64,000 nucleotides of DNA, taken from assembly GCF_902635505.1 (NCBI RefSeq), contig NC_045432.1:72113823-72177822 (forward strand), given 5' to 3'. The stretch comes from Sarcophilus harrisii. Lineage: Eukaryota; Chordata; Mammalia; Dasyuromorphia; Dasyuridae. The position numbers and the translations under genes are program-made. The notes under the pieces are model-generated. The model was not told the origin of the DNA. It saw only the letters and a program-made list of their open reading frames with translations, and searched no databases. Of the stretch, positions 41,740 to 53,900 are shown piece by piece; position 1 is the stretch's first letter; every line of letters begins with the position of its first letter.

Positions 41740-44700
41740 TTGAGGACAAGAGTCAACCTTTTATTGGATATTAAGACAGCAAAAGTCCTATTTATTGGCC
41801 CCAAACACATATCAATACACAAGAATACAAGGCAAAGGAGCACGTAATACTGACAACTAAGTCATGCCAACCTGGTTGGGAAATACTAGCAGCTAAGGCT
41901 ACTGGGAACAACCACTATCCTACAAGTCCCTCAGGGAAAAACAAATCACTACAGCTTAATTCAGAACAAAGTAAGGCCTTTCTATGAACAAAAAGGGAGC
42001 AAAAATCTACAAAACAGATATGACACCTTGATCTAGGAGAGAAAGGAAGAGAACGTCAGCTTGCTGAGCCCTAGTCAAGCCCAGAATGGGAGTGTCTATA
42101 GTGTTAGCAGGTTGGGTCAGAGATCCAGAAGCACCACGCAGCAGCTAAGACACCAGACGTGTCCACTTGCGGCCAGGCCCGGGCCGCACCCCCCCCCCCA
42201 CCCATGGTGAGCTCTGTGACCAGCAGCCACCCGCTACAAGCACACGGTCAAACGAGGGTGGCTCCGCCGGGCACAGGGCTCGCCTTCCCAAGCTAAAGAA
42301 GACCACCGAAGAGGAGAGAGATATATTCAGATGATCTTGAGGACAGTCACACCAAGGGACAACAGGAGCGGAGAGCCCGGCACCAAGAGAGAAAGGCGGG
42401 CCAGAAGCCCAAAGGCGCACGGTTGTGACCCACAATGCACACTGTGTTAACTTTACGTGACTTTTAATGTGCCCCCAGCCTCGACAAAACGAGCTGAGGG
42501 AGGTACGTGATGAAGAACTCCTAAGTGCCAGATGTTCATCAGATCAGTCTGTTCATACAACTTTTCAGAACTTTGCACATTGAAGGCCGGTGAAGTATGT
42601 TCCAAGGAAGAGAGCTGAGGAGAATGTTCTAAAGCTAATGAAAAGAAAAGAACAAGAAATTAATGTCATGGAACTCCCACCTCCAGCCTCTCCGTTCCAG
42701 GCTCCAGCTTGGTATTCCATGTCCAGCCTCCACGCCTTTGAGCGGGCCGTGGTCCATGCATACTACACACTCCCTTCCCCATCTCTGCCTTTCAGAGCCT
42801 CGGTCCTATGGGAAGCTTTTGGGGATCCTCTTCCTCAATGGAGTGGTCTCTCCATCCTCCTCTTTCCAAGAGCATGTGCATAGCCTCTCTGTTTGCAGGC
42901 GGTACCCCCCACCCTCAGGAGAGCAGAAGGTCGTTTTTATCTGTCTTCCTGGTGCCCGGCAGCATGGCTGGCACATAACAGGCTTCAAAGAAGAAATGAA
43001 ATGCAGAGTGGTGGCTCTGGTCTCTTCAGCAGAGCTTTATGCGTAAGGTACGCCACAGCCAAGGAGCTGGCCCTCCCCGGTCCCAGCCTCCTGGAGGCTT
43101 GCGACCCAAGACCACCACGCGTTCATAAACACACAAAGGACAGACACACAAAAATACAAGCCACGAAGCAACAGAAATCTACAGAGGAAAGCTGGGGGAA
43201 GGGTTACCAGCACACAGTCATCGGGGACAGCAGCAACACAAGCCGTAATGGGTTCGAGAATAGAAGATGCCCTTGGTGAGCAGAAAACGGAAAGAGCAAA
43301 ACCAAACACCTCTTTTGGGCAGGCAGCATATGACTCCCAATGCCTCCGAGGAGCAATACCGATGACCCAAAGGTCCAAGAGAATTTGGGGAAGCCGAACC
43401 CCGGAGGGGCTCCCGGGACAATCAGGCTGGTTCACAAAGGCCACCTGGCAGCAGGCCTGGGCTGCAAAAGGAACAGGGAGCCTGCTGGGATCTCTGGCTG
43501 TCCACAGCGGCCAACAGCAACCACAGTCATCGCTAGGTCTCTGCCCACGGCCGTGGCTGTAGCTGCGGCCATGGCTGTGGCCCAGGAAGCCCTGCCCCAG
43601 GCCAGCTCCTCTGGGCCATCAGAGGTAGCTTTCAGGGAACAACTAGGGGTGAGGAGCCTCACGATCGATAGCCCTGGAACTTGTGCCAGAGACACGCAGA
43701 GGCCCAAGCTTGGGAAGACTGTGGCCTCCCATGGGCTCTCCTGGCTTGGCGGCATACCTTCCAGAATTGTGGGTATGGGGGATTGGCTGCAAGCAGTTTT
43801 CTGGGCCCACCTACCCAAGTGCTCATAAGAGGAGAAAGCCAGACCCCAGTGGGCCTCTGTAGGGGAAACCATCTTGGGCCATACCTAGAGGGAAATGCAC
43901 GCTTGGCCCAGTTACTACAAGGCAGCTTTTGTTGGTCCTCTGGAGCAGGAAGGGAAAATTCTGCCAGGGTTTCTGTCTGGCTAGATGGAAAGATCTGTGC
44001 CTTCCAAGCTTAGGAGGGCCAAGAGGAAACATTTTCAGAGATGGGACTGTAACCTCCATTAGCCTTACGGAACCTCAGGCAGGTCTATCAGTCTCTCTGT
44101 CTTTTCTGGAAATGAGGAGACTGGACAAGACACCCTTTATGGGCCTTTTCGGCTCCAAAATCCTACAGTGGAACTTGGAGTCTCCTCTCAGCCCAACAAA
44201 AAAGCCCCTCAATCATTTCCCCAACTAATTAGCCAGTTTAGTACAATGGACCCGCCTCTCTTCCAGAGAAACCGATAAGAGGAACAATAATGTTGCGCTG
44301 ATGAACACCCCAGCAAACCGGCAGAGTCAGGCTGGGGACCGTGGGGATTACAGCAGGGCCAGGAGAAGACCGATGCACCTCCAAGCCCTGGTCCCATTCT
44401 GAATGGTCAGACCCAGAGTTGGCTCCCTTCAGCCAAGGACATATGAGCAGGCCCATTTTCTTTCAAAGGGGGTCATTCAATCAAAGACTTTGTTTCTTTC
44501 GGTTCTCCACACCAAGATCCTCAGGTACAAACAAAAGGACCACAATGTGAGCGCATGCAGGAATGGACAGTTCTAACCATACACAGCATGCGCCCATATG
44601 TCAAGACTCAAAAGAGGGAAGGCTGGCTTTACAGACCACCTGGGAAATTTGAGTTGGTGGATTTAGAGGCACAACTTACCCAGGCAAAGCTTCAACAAGC

Positions 44701-44888
44701 TCCACCGGCAGGATGGCTGGCGGGCAAACCCAAGGCCCTAATAGCCCAGGGGTGGGATGGGCCCCGTGGCTGGGCCTCACACATGCAGAGGACTTACGGC
44801 AATAAGTGCAGGCAAAGACGCTAGGACACCTACCGGGATCCAAGAGACATACCTTGGTCAGAGAGGCACGGGTCAGTCAGTCACCAGG
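41740..44888 (-). other. TSPAN6: TSPAN6 3' UTR (probable, about 3.1 kb)
   Basis: Contiguous with the last coding exon, free of marsupial SINEs and L1s, and ended by two poly(A) signals. Human TSPAN6 also has a 3' UTR of a few kilobases (from memory). A GCTGTGGCC-rich patch sits at about 43540-43600 and a C-run at 42188-42200. No better coding interpretation was found. Confidence 0.5.
41760..41796 (-). terminator. Two AATAAA poly(A) signals for TSPAN6
   Basis: On the minus strand AATAAA lies at 41796-41791 and again at 41765-41760. They are the first strong candidates that end a repeat-free stretch running from the TSPAN6 stop codon. Which one is used is not visible. Confidence 0.55.
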
Positions 44889-44957
44889 TTACACGATCTC
44901 ATATTGGTTATTTGTGATGGAACGTGAGAGGCAACAGGCCAAAAATATCCCAATCAA
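44889..44957 (-). CDS. TSPAN6: TSPAN6 exon 7, TM4 end and C-terminus
   Basis: Encodes residues 226-247 (LIGIFLACCLSRSITNNQYE, then IV) and the TAA stop. The CC after TM4 offers juxtamembrane palmitoylation sites (human has YC here). Acceptor TTTTCAG. Confidence 0.97.
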   Translation of the reverse strand: MIGIFLACCLSRSITNNQYEIV

Positions 44958-47900
44958 CTGAAAAGAGAACATGAAGAGGATCAGACAAAGGCAAATGAGG
45001 AGACCCAAGGATCCAGGAGGCCTCCGAGCTGACCCCATATTCTGATGGGCAAGCCTGACTCGTGGGCATTTAGCTCTGTTGGATAACCTGGGTAAAATCT
45101 CAATAATCTGGAAAAAGATGAGATCGAACCACTCACAGTCCACATCAGTCAAAACACATCAGTCCAAAGTCAGCAACTGAGACTAAACACACCTCCCTAC
45201 AGACCAAAAGGCCATAGACAAGAAGACTCTAGATAAGCGACTTTCCATGGAACCAAAGAACTAGAAAGAAATCGGGCAGCCGTCAATCAGGGAATGACAA
45301 AACACATGGAACATTACTGTGTGGTGAGAACCGATGAAGGTAAGGAAGTCCGAAAAACATAAGATCCAGACAAACTGCCAAAAGAAGCCGAATCAGGAGA
45401 GCCATTTGTGCCATAACGAGAGAGATTCAAATGAAAAGCTCTGTAAAGGGAGGCTGACTTCTGAGCAAATACAAAATCATCAGGACAAGTCCTGGAGCAA
45501 AGAGGAATGTCACATATTTCCACCCTCTCAGCAGAGTGTGGGGCCCATCACTGTAAACAGAGACAGCCAAGGTCACTCTCTCTATGGGGGGCAAGGGGAG
45601 GGCAGGGACTGCTTAACTGTTTTTCTTTTTGATAAAGCAAAATTCAATTCTGTGGGAATTTTCCAGAAAAGAGTTTGAGGTCAAAGGACAAAACTGCTTT
45701 TTCAGAAGAAAGAAGAGCTGAAAAGCGATCATCTTGATGTAAAAGAAGGCATAAAGATGTGAGTGAAGATGACCTAGAGAAAGTCACATTACGGAAGCTC
45801 CATAAGGACACACAGACTTCGTGTGACTCAAGAAGGGGGGGACTGAGCCAAACGCAAAGGCGGGGAGTGGCGGCTGGCTGGCGGACAGCTACCTCTGCTT
45901 ACTGTACTGGGGGAAAGGAAGACCTATTGTGTCAAAAGAAAAATCTCTGAACCGACTACAGAATATAATAATAATATATACTTATTAATACTGATAGTGA
46001 CAAGAGGGGGTAGCATTTATCTAGTGCTTTAAATTTACAAAGCACTTCGCCAACATGATCTTTGATCTTAACAATTAGGTAGATGCTGTTATCATCCTCA
46101 TTGTACAGATAAGAAAACTGAGGCAATCACAGGCTAAGTAACTTGCACAGGGTCAAATAGCTAATAAGTATCCGAGGATGAATTTGAACTCAGGTCTTGC
46201 TGCCCCCTGGCCCAGTGCTCTAACTACCACAGGCCACCCACATATGACTGCAATGGAATATTATTGCAAGGCCAGAAACCACGAACACTGAAAAGATGTG
46301 TAGGAACTGATGCTGAACAGAGCACACACGATGAGTACAGTAACATCAAGGTTTACGACAAGTCCAAAAGCCATCAGAACCTGCACGACTCCAACCGCCG
46401 GCAAAGTTGATTGACGCAGGCCTCCTAACTCTTGGCAGCGGCGAGGTGGACTTTGGGTATGGAACGAAGCTTCCATTGTCAGCCGGGGCTGATGTGTATG
46501 TGTGTTTGTCTTGAATTTCCTTCTGGATTATAAGGAAGTTAGAGAGGCCCAGGCAGGGAGGGGTAATTACTGGCAAGGACAATTAATACTTTGAGAAAAA
46601 GAAGAATAACGATTCAAGTATTTTTCTTTGGGAAAAAAAAAAACAAAAAACAAAGTACTCAGGGTGAAAAATTAAGACCCCCAACCCTGAGCAAATGGTG
46701 AGGAAAAGGTTACACCACTTGCATCCTGGTTGGTGGAGACCAAAGACAAAAGATCTCAGCGACCGACACAAGTTACTAGCAGTGCCTGCTGGTTGGGGAC
46801 TTGTAGTAAGGTTACAAACTAGTAAGTTTCTGAGATAGGATTGGCAGGCAAGGCTTCTGGCCTCCTAGGCCATGCTGCTGCTCTGCTTGATCACCCTGCA
46901 GCTCCCATCATGGCTCTGGAGCAGTTAGGATCAAGGAACAAGGATAAAAGCCACCTTCCAGGTTGTCTTACAAGGACAAAGGCCACCTTCCGGGTTGTCT
47001 TGGTTAAGAGTCAAATAAGTATCACATTTCACCCTCTAGGGCCATGATGAGAGCTATGGGATGAACAAGCAGAGCCAACAGCATGGCCCTTGGAGGTCAG
47101 AAGCCTTGCCTGCCAATCCTATCTCAGAAACTTGTTAAGTCTGCAAGCCTAGTACAAGTCACCCAATCAGCAAGCACCGTGTGACTTGTGTTGGTGGTAG
47201 AGAGCTGAGAAACTATTTCTGTTAATGGAAGGAGTCCCCATTTCAGGAATACCCCGGGCTGAGAAAATCATATCTTCTTTATATCTCCAGATAATCAAGT
47301 CCCTAGCGGAGTGACAACTATAGCTCTGCCAAGAAAAGTAGGTGTTTGAGGCATGTTGGGGGATAATGTATAACTTAAATCATGGATTTGAACTTGTAGA
47401 TGCACTGCTAGTGTCTGAGCTCATGACAGAGAGTTCCTGATTATGTTCTGGAATCATGTCTGATTACAGGAAGAGACGAAAGCCGTTCTTGGGCATCCCA
47501 GGATTTGTGTGATGTCGGAAGGCTGCTCTACCCAAGAGGTAGTAGTTCTTCCTCCCACAAACTGCTCTCAAAAGATATAGACAGGTCAAAGTGCTTCCAA
47601 GCTAAGGGGGGAAAATGAGTAAAAATGGGAGAATTCAGAAAACAGGAAATATTTCCCCCAGGCTTTCAGCATGGCACGTATGCTGCTCATGTGGGAAAAC
47701 AGAAAACTAAGACTTGTGACATTTAAGCTCCAATGCGAAAAGAGGGAAATCTAGACTTGCTTTTTTTTTATTTTCTTTTCAAAATTCAGGAATTGGAACC
47801 CTAAACCAAATGGCTCCAGCTGCATTAAGGTGACCCAAAAAGATGTGTCTGATCACCATGTGTACCTTTGAGGGAAAGGAAGGCCTGCCTCTGCTCGTAC

Positions 47901-50900
47901 CTTGAATCAGAAACCATAGGCTTACCAGCAGAAGCGTTCCAGCTTACTATAAATGCTATCGAGGCCCCAAGGAGGCCAAATCAAGAAGGGAAGATCTCGA
48001 ATCCACAGCCAATCTTCACAAAGCAAGCGGCCCTTGACTGAAGAATGGCTGAATGACCATGGCATACGAACATGACAGAATACTGTTGCACAATACTCAC
48101 AAATGACCATTGTGAAGAATTACAAGAAACTTGGAAAGACATGCAGTAATTGGCACAGAATGACATTGGAAGAACCAGAAGGAAAATACAAAATGCATAA
48201 GATACTAGAAATCGGATTAAAGCTAGGACGAGTCGTGACTGCAGAGGGCTGTTAAGAAGAGGTTGGGGCTATCAGCATTTATATAGGGCTACTCTGGGTC
48301 AGGTACCATGCGCAACTCTTTACAGATATTATCTCATTTGATCTTTATAGACTCCGGGAGCTATTATTACCCCCCACTTTGACATCCCTAGCCCTGAGTC
48401 ACGTGACTAGTGAAGGGTCCAAGTTCAAATTTGAACTCAGGTGTTCCTGACTCCAGGCAGGCACTGTGCCCTGTGACAACCCCCGGCTGCCTCTCAGCAC
48501 TCCCGGCGCAAAAGGAGGCATTCATTATGGTGATGTGGGGACTTTTTTTCTCTTTATACATTACAGACTTATTACAAAAAGGATGGGTGGGAGGAGTCAC
48601 TCAGAAATGACAGTAACAAGAAAGAGCCTGAATAAAATATTATTGTTAAAACTAAATTCCATTATGGACGGGAAGAAAAAAAGGAGGCAAAAACTACTTC
48701 AGTCCTCAGACTCACCTGGAAACAAGCAACTCCAAAGGAGATGCCTGCTACGACGCCCATTTCCGACTGGATAATAGTTGTTACTCTTAGAAAACAGCCC
48801 TAGGAGGAAACAGAAAGAAAACAAGTCCAGCACAAGCCCTGGGCCTCCTCCTTGGCAGGGTGATCAAGTGCATGGTTTTCTTTGGGAGAGAGAAATCGGG
48901 GACCAGAGAATGGGACCCTGGCAATAGTCACTGGTAGGCTTCTTCCCAGAGGAAGGCCTTGTCTTGGCAGTAAAATCTCTCGAGGAAAAGCCCTTTCCCC
49001 ACTCAGAGCACAGCTCCCACTTCCCAGAAATAAAAGAAAACACAAGATAATCGTCCCCTGAACTGCTCTTCCCATTTTCAATTTCCAAGATGGCCACCCA
49101 CCTCCTGATTTTGTTTCTTCAGATCCTTCCTGTCAGCCCAGGAACAGCTGTGATACCTGCAGCAGCTCCGGGGAAAGCCTTTTTCCACATAGTAGGCAGT
49201 GCTTTCCCAGTCTGTGGCACTCAGGACACCACAGCAGTGCAACTGAAAAAGTCAATCAAGGGGGTCAGGGTTAACTCTGGATGCCCGTCCGTGTATGTCC
49301 CATAAAGCCTAGCAAGCAAACGGACAATACCACCCAGCAAATGGGAACAAGAGACACGTGGGCCTGAAATACAACGGGCTTCCAACACGGGCTCTAGCTT
49401 ATACCAGACCACATGATCACTGATGCCTTCCAAGTGACCCTCCTCCTTCCGGAGCACCCTCAAGTCATGGCATGTTCTGTGGGCAATGAGCTTCCATGGG
49501 CAGGTGAGGCAGGGGAGCAGGTGAGCCTAGCCTCAATCCATACAAATGAGAGGAAAATACGAATCACCTGGTGAGAGTGGGCGCCATGGAACAGCTTTGG
49601 CTCCCAAAGCTTCTGCTCACAGTGTTTCCATATTCTTTGTTATGAATGTTCTGTGGCTCTAAATGGTTTGGAGTGTAACAGCGGGAATACTGAACAGGAG
49701 GAGAGTGGGCTGGATGGCCTTTGGAAAGCTATACAATTCTGATGACACCCAAGCTTCTCCCCAAAACGACTCATCTTTATAACACCAATATCTGCCTGGT
49801 GATGATGCTGGATGGCTTAGTCACAGGAACCAAGTCTCTGAAGAACTAAGGAAGGATGATTCAGAGGGCAATGGGGAAGTGCATGGTGGGCTAGAGAAAG
49901 CTGCAATACGTGCCAAACAAGGAATCATTCTCTAGAATCATCCCTAAAGAAATACACAAGTAACAAGATGTACTCGTGTAAAAAAATGGCAAGGGCTGAG
50001 TGCCAGAGAGCCCCTGGCTCCACCACTAGCCCAGCAGGGTGAGGGAAAGGAAGGAAGGCACAAGGCAAGCCCCATGTGAACGCCACAGGGCCGGGTGCAG
50101 CACGGACACGTGAGGGAATCTGTCCTACTGGGGGATGATGCCCCATCAAGGAGCTCACCAATGCCCTGAAGCATCTCAGCTAAAGTGGGGATCTGAAGTG
50201 AAAGGGCGCGTGTGCGTGGGGGACGAGACCGACGGGACCCAGAGGAGACAATTCCAGGCACATCGTTTCAACCTCCCTTTAACTTACCAGCTTCTTCAAC
50301 AGTTTTACGAATTTACCCTAGCTTCCTCCAAGGCAGAACCTTATTATTGTTGTCACTGGTCCTCCGTTCTCAAAGAGAACCAATGACAACAGCAGGGTGA
50401 TGTCTTGCCTGTGCCTCATTGCCAGTCAAATATTTCCCAACATTTGCCTCAGTACTCTTGACTACCTGGCTGAGAATTAGCAGCCGACCTCAATCCTTCC
50501 ATTCCTCAGACCCCTCCCAAGCCTTAACCCATCTCCTGAGTGGCCAAATACAATCTAACCCCCACCCAGAACACATACCCTCCCCCAAACTGGAGGCCAG
50601 ATCCCAAAGAAACCAGTTCAGATGACACTTCTAGCCTTGAGTCTGCTAAGCACCCCACTAGGCCCCCGGCTGGACTCCCTGCTGGGCTCCCACTAGGCAC
50701 CCTGCTGTCGTCTTCCCCCACTAGGCCCCCCCAGTCAGCCCCTCCCACCCCACTTTGATCCTCTGATACAAGAAGGTATCCAGGACCTTCAGTCCCAGTC
50801 ACCGCATCACAAAGTTCTCCCTCAGGACAGAGGGGAAGGAGCACGGCCTCCTGTTGAGGACGGTCAGGATACAGCAGCACGTGTACACACTTACAGTTTT

Positions 50901-53900
50901 CTGGATGGTATCAACTGCCTCACTTCTTTGAACACCGGTGTCGTTGTACTGTTTCAAGGAAGCCTCGTAATTCATCTTAAAACTGTCCTTAATCTGCAGA
51001 AGGGAAAAGGAACGTCAGTGAACAAAAACCTCAGGGAAACCATTTTCATCAGAAGGTTTTCAACTCAGAGGAAGCATCTACCTGGACACAACCAATAACA
51101 GTCTATCCAACGGCCCATTAAAACATATCCCAAACCATGGACCGAGGCATAGATTCTAGATCGAAGCATCCTGTGAAGAAGTTAAAGGGCTCGTTGCTGA
51201 TCAATGGAAGCCTAGAAATGGACTTAGTACAAGAAATATTATTCTTGAGAGAATCCTGTTTCAACGCTCCAAGCATGAACATTCCCACCAGGTCCTCCTG
51301 GAAGTGCAAAGAACATGAGATCATAGACTGAGAGCTGGCAGAGGGCCCAGAAATCATACCTAACTATCAGAGGATCATAAAGTCAGCGCTGCGAGAGAGG
51401 CCACAGGTCATCGGGCTCCCAGGATCATAAAGCCTTAACTGGTCTCCTCAGTGGCAGACTACATCCACCCACCCACTCAGAAAACAAAGCCCAAATCCTA
51501 GACCAATGAAGAGAGACCCAGGTCCGAGTCTGTCCCATGGAGTCTGCTAGTTCCCCCTTGAACCTTCTGCTACATGAAGGAATCCAGGACTTTCTGTCCC
51601 AAACACATCGAGAACACCTGCTCAGAACAGAGAGGAAGAACACTTCTTCCTTTCAGAGACTCCCTGATCCATAAACGCTAGGATCAGAGGTCAGGAGCTA
51701 GATAGGAGCTTGGAGATCATCTGGCTCATAGGAACAGGAGTGAGAAGGGAGTTGTACCAGCATTTTTCCAGCAGGCCATCCTGTTACTTAGTAGATGACG
51801 AAGGTACTTCCAAAAAAAAAAAAAACCCCTCATCCCATAATTTGAGCTCCCAGACCTGACTGACAGTAACTTACATCTTGTCTGAATCAATCAACCCACA
51901 GATATCTACTGAGGACCCACCACGAGCTCACCAGAGAGCAGGGAACCAAAACATACAAAAATATCCTAGTAGAAATATGCCCTCAAGGAGCCTCCAACCT
52001 GAGCAGAAGAGATGAAAAAGAGCACTGACTCTGGAGTCGGAGGCTGCCTCTTCCATTCTCATTCCTATGACTCACCCCTTGTGTTACTTCCCTTACCCGG
52101 GCCTCAGCTTCCCCTTTTGTTATATCAGGGGGCCGGATTCCATGGCTACTGAGGTAACTCCAGGAAAGATCTCAGATCCCATAACCCTGGAGAATGCCAT
52201 GCCGAGGGAACTCTTTCAGGAGTAAAAGTTCCCTTTTAGGACCTATGTCCTAACACCATGAAGAGGGTCTTGCTAATCAGGTCTATCCAGAAATTGAACA
52301 TGTTCATAGCTGGCCTTCATCTGAGAAGTGCCAGGAAGGGAAGGGAACAAGCATTTATAGAGCATCCACTACGTCCTACACACTGTACTAAGCACTTTTT
52401 ACAAAAATCATCTCACTGCTATCCCCATTTTCCAATGAAGGAAACTCAGGCAGAAGTGGCCAACGGTCACCTGGCTAATAAGTGTCTCGGACCCCACTCG
52501 AACTCGGTTCTTCCTGGCTTCAGGCCCCTGCCTCTGTGTACTGTGGCATCCCTTAGTGGCTCCCTGGAAGGGGACTCCCATGGCAAACACATGTGGCTCT
52601 AGTGCTTGAGCACTTACTGGACACCTACTGGGTTAAATGCTGGAGTTACAGCCAGAGATGCCAGTAAGTGCCCTGAGACACCTCCAGTCCTCTGGGTTAA
52701 GCATCTATCATTCGAATGGATGCTCATTAAAAAGAATGAATAAGGCAACTTAAAATCTAGTCACAGAGAAATCCAAACAATTATTACCCAGCTAAGAAAG
52801 AGCATATCCCTTTTTCAACCTTCTTACATCAGTACACTTAAAAATTGAGCTCTCCCCACTCAAAAATAAGGCCTCTCACCCAAGGGACAAGAAGCCAAGA
52901 TTATCAGCTATTACAATAAGTAGGAGTTCTTTTAGAAAATAAAGGTCAGTTTAGCAGTGTGGTATAGTGAAAAAGAAAAAAAAAACTGGATTCTAGGGCA
53001 GAGGACCTAGGACGTTGCCAAGCGCTCTAGCACTTCGAAGGGCTGGTAGGGGACACCAGAGCAGAGCACCAGGTCTGGAGTCAAAAAGATCCGAGTTCAA
53101 ATCTAGCCTCAGTTAACTCACTCAATGCCCACGTCACCCTGATTGCCACAGTTTCCTCATCTGTTAAACGAGCAAGAGGAGGAAATGGCAAACCATTGTG
53201 AGTATCTTGGCCAAGAAAATCTCAAATATGGTCATGAAGAGTGGGACTGAACAATAATATGGCATTTTGAGACCCTGGGCAAGTTGATGTCTTTGGGGGA
53301 ATATCTTCAAATTATATATTTATTAGTATACACATAATAGTATGTTAGGAGATATGTAATATAGAACCTATAACAAATTACAAATTTAAATTACAAATTA
53401 AATTACTAAGATTATCTTTAAAGCTATTCATCCAATTGTTACTTTATGATCCTAAAATTTATGTAAACTCTTAAGTTAAGACATGGTGACAAGGCTTAGC
53501 TCTTCTCACAAGTGGGGTCAGTGTTGTCATTTAAAAGTTGTATTTCTGAAGGACAAACTGGCTCATCTTGGGTCCTGAATTCAGCCTTACCTCGTGCCTA
53601 AAAACGAAGCCCACAACGGCAGCCACTAATTCCACCAAAAAAATCAGAGTCAGGAACATGGCATACTGGAGAAAGGAAAAACCAAAACAATCGGGTCAGT
53701 ACAAACTGGGAACGTCATAGTGGCCGACCCTTTAAGCTGCACGGGTCCATTCCCATCTTTGATAAGCAGGGATGCAAGAGAAGGCAATGGGGAACGGAGG
53801 GCATCTGGGAAGGTGAGCTGACCATGCAGCTCCTGACTCTGGAAGTGTGGCACACTGAGAGGGTGAAGATGTGAGCAACAGAAACAGCCTGGAGTAGGAA

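Larger units (their letters stand above)
18607..41759. other. TNMD-TSPAN6 intergenic interval
   Basis: About 23 kb with no recognisable gene. Repeats are listed separately. Stretches where I recognise little or nothing are 18610-19420, 20040-20640, 22560-24640, 25150-26370, 28860-29690, 31640-32950, 33060-33490, 35540-36380, 38060-39050, 39220-40310 and 41000-41370. The parts at about 19670-20030 and 20640-21020 look like old, widespread mammalian repeats, but I cannot name the family. Confidence 0.7.
44958..48715 (-). other. TSPAN6 intron 6 (3.8 kb)
   Basis: Contains old L1 remnants (about 45220-45700, 46243-46345 and 48040-48195), a Ther SINE (46008-46240), a large inverted repeat (46766-47200) and a second Ther SINE (48262-48490). 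Nothing recognised in 47250-48030. Confidence 0.8.
49243..50894 (-). other. TSPAN6 intron 4 (1.65 kb)
   Basis: Holds an unassigned marsupial repeat (50339-50440) and copy A of a direct repeat (50515-50850). Nothing recognised in 49250-50330. Confidence 0.8.
50994..53590 (-). other. TSPAN6 intron 3 (2.6 kb)
   Basis: Holds direct repeat copy B (51425-51650), a degraded widespread repeat at about 51890-52010, a Ther SINE (52330-52555) and a composite SINE (53052-53258). The 53280-53560 stretch is AT-rich with no family recognised. Confidence 0.8.

Noticed and set aside
41143-41749. Ser/Leu-rich and Arg/Glu-rich open frames
   Set aside because: Products of the simple purine tract, in both strands and several frames.
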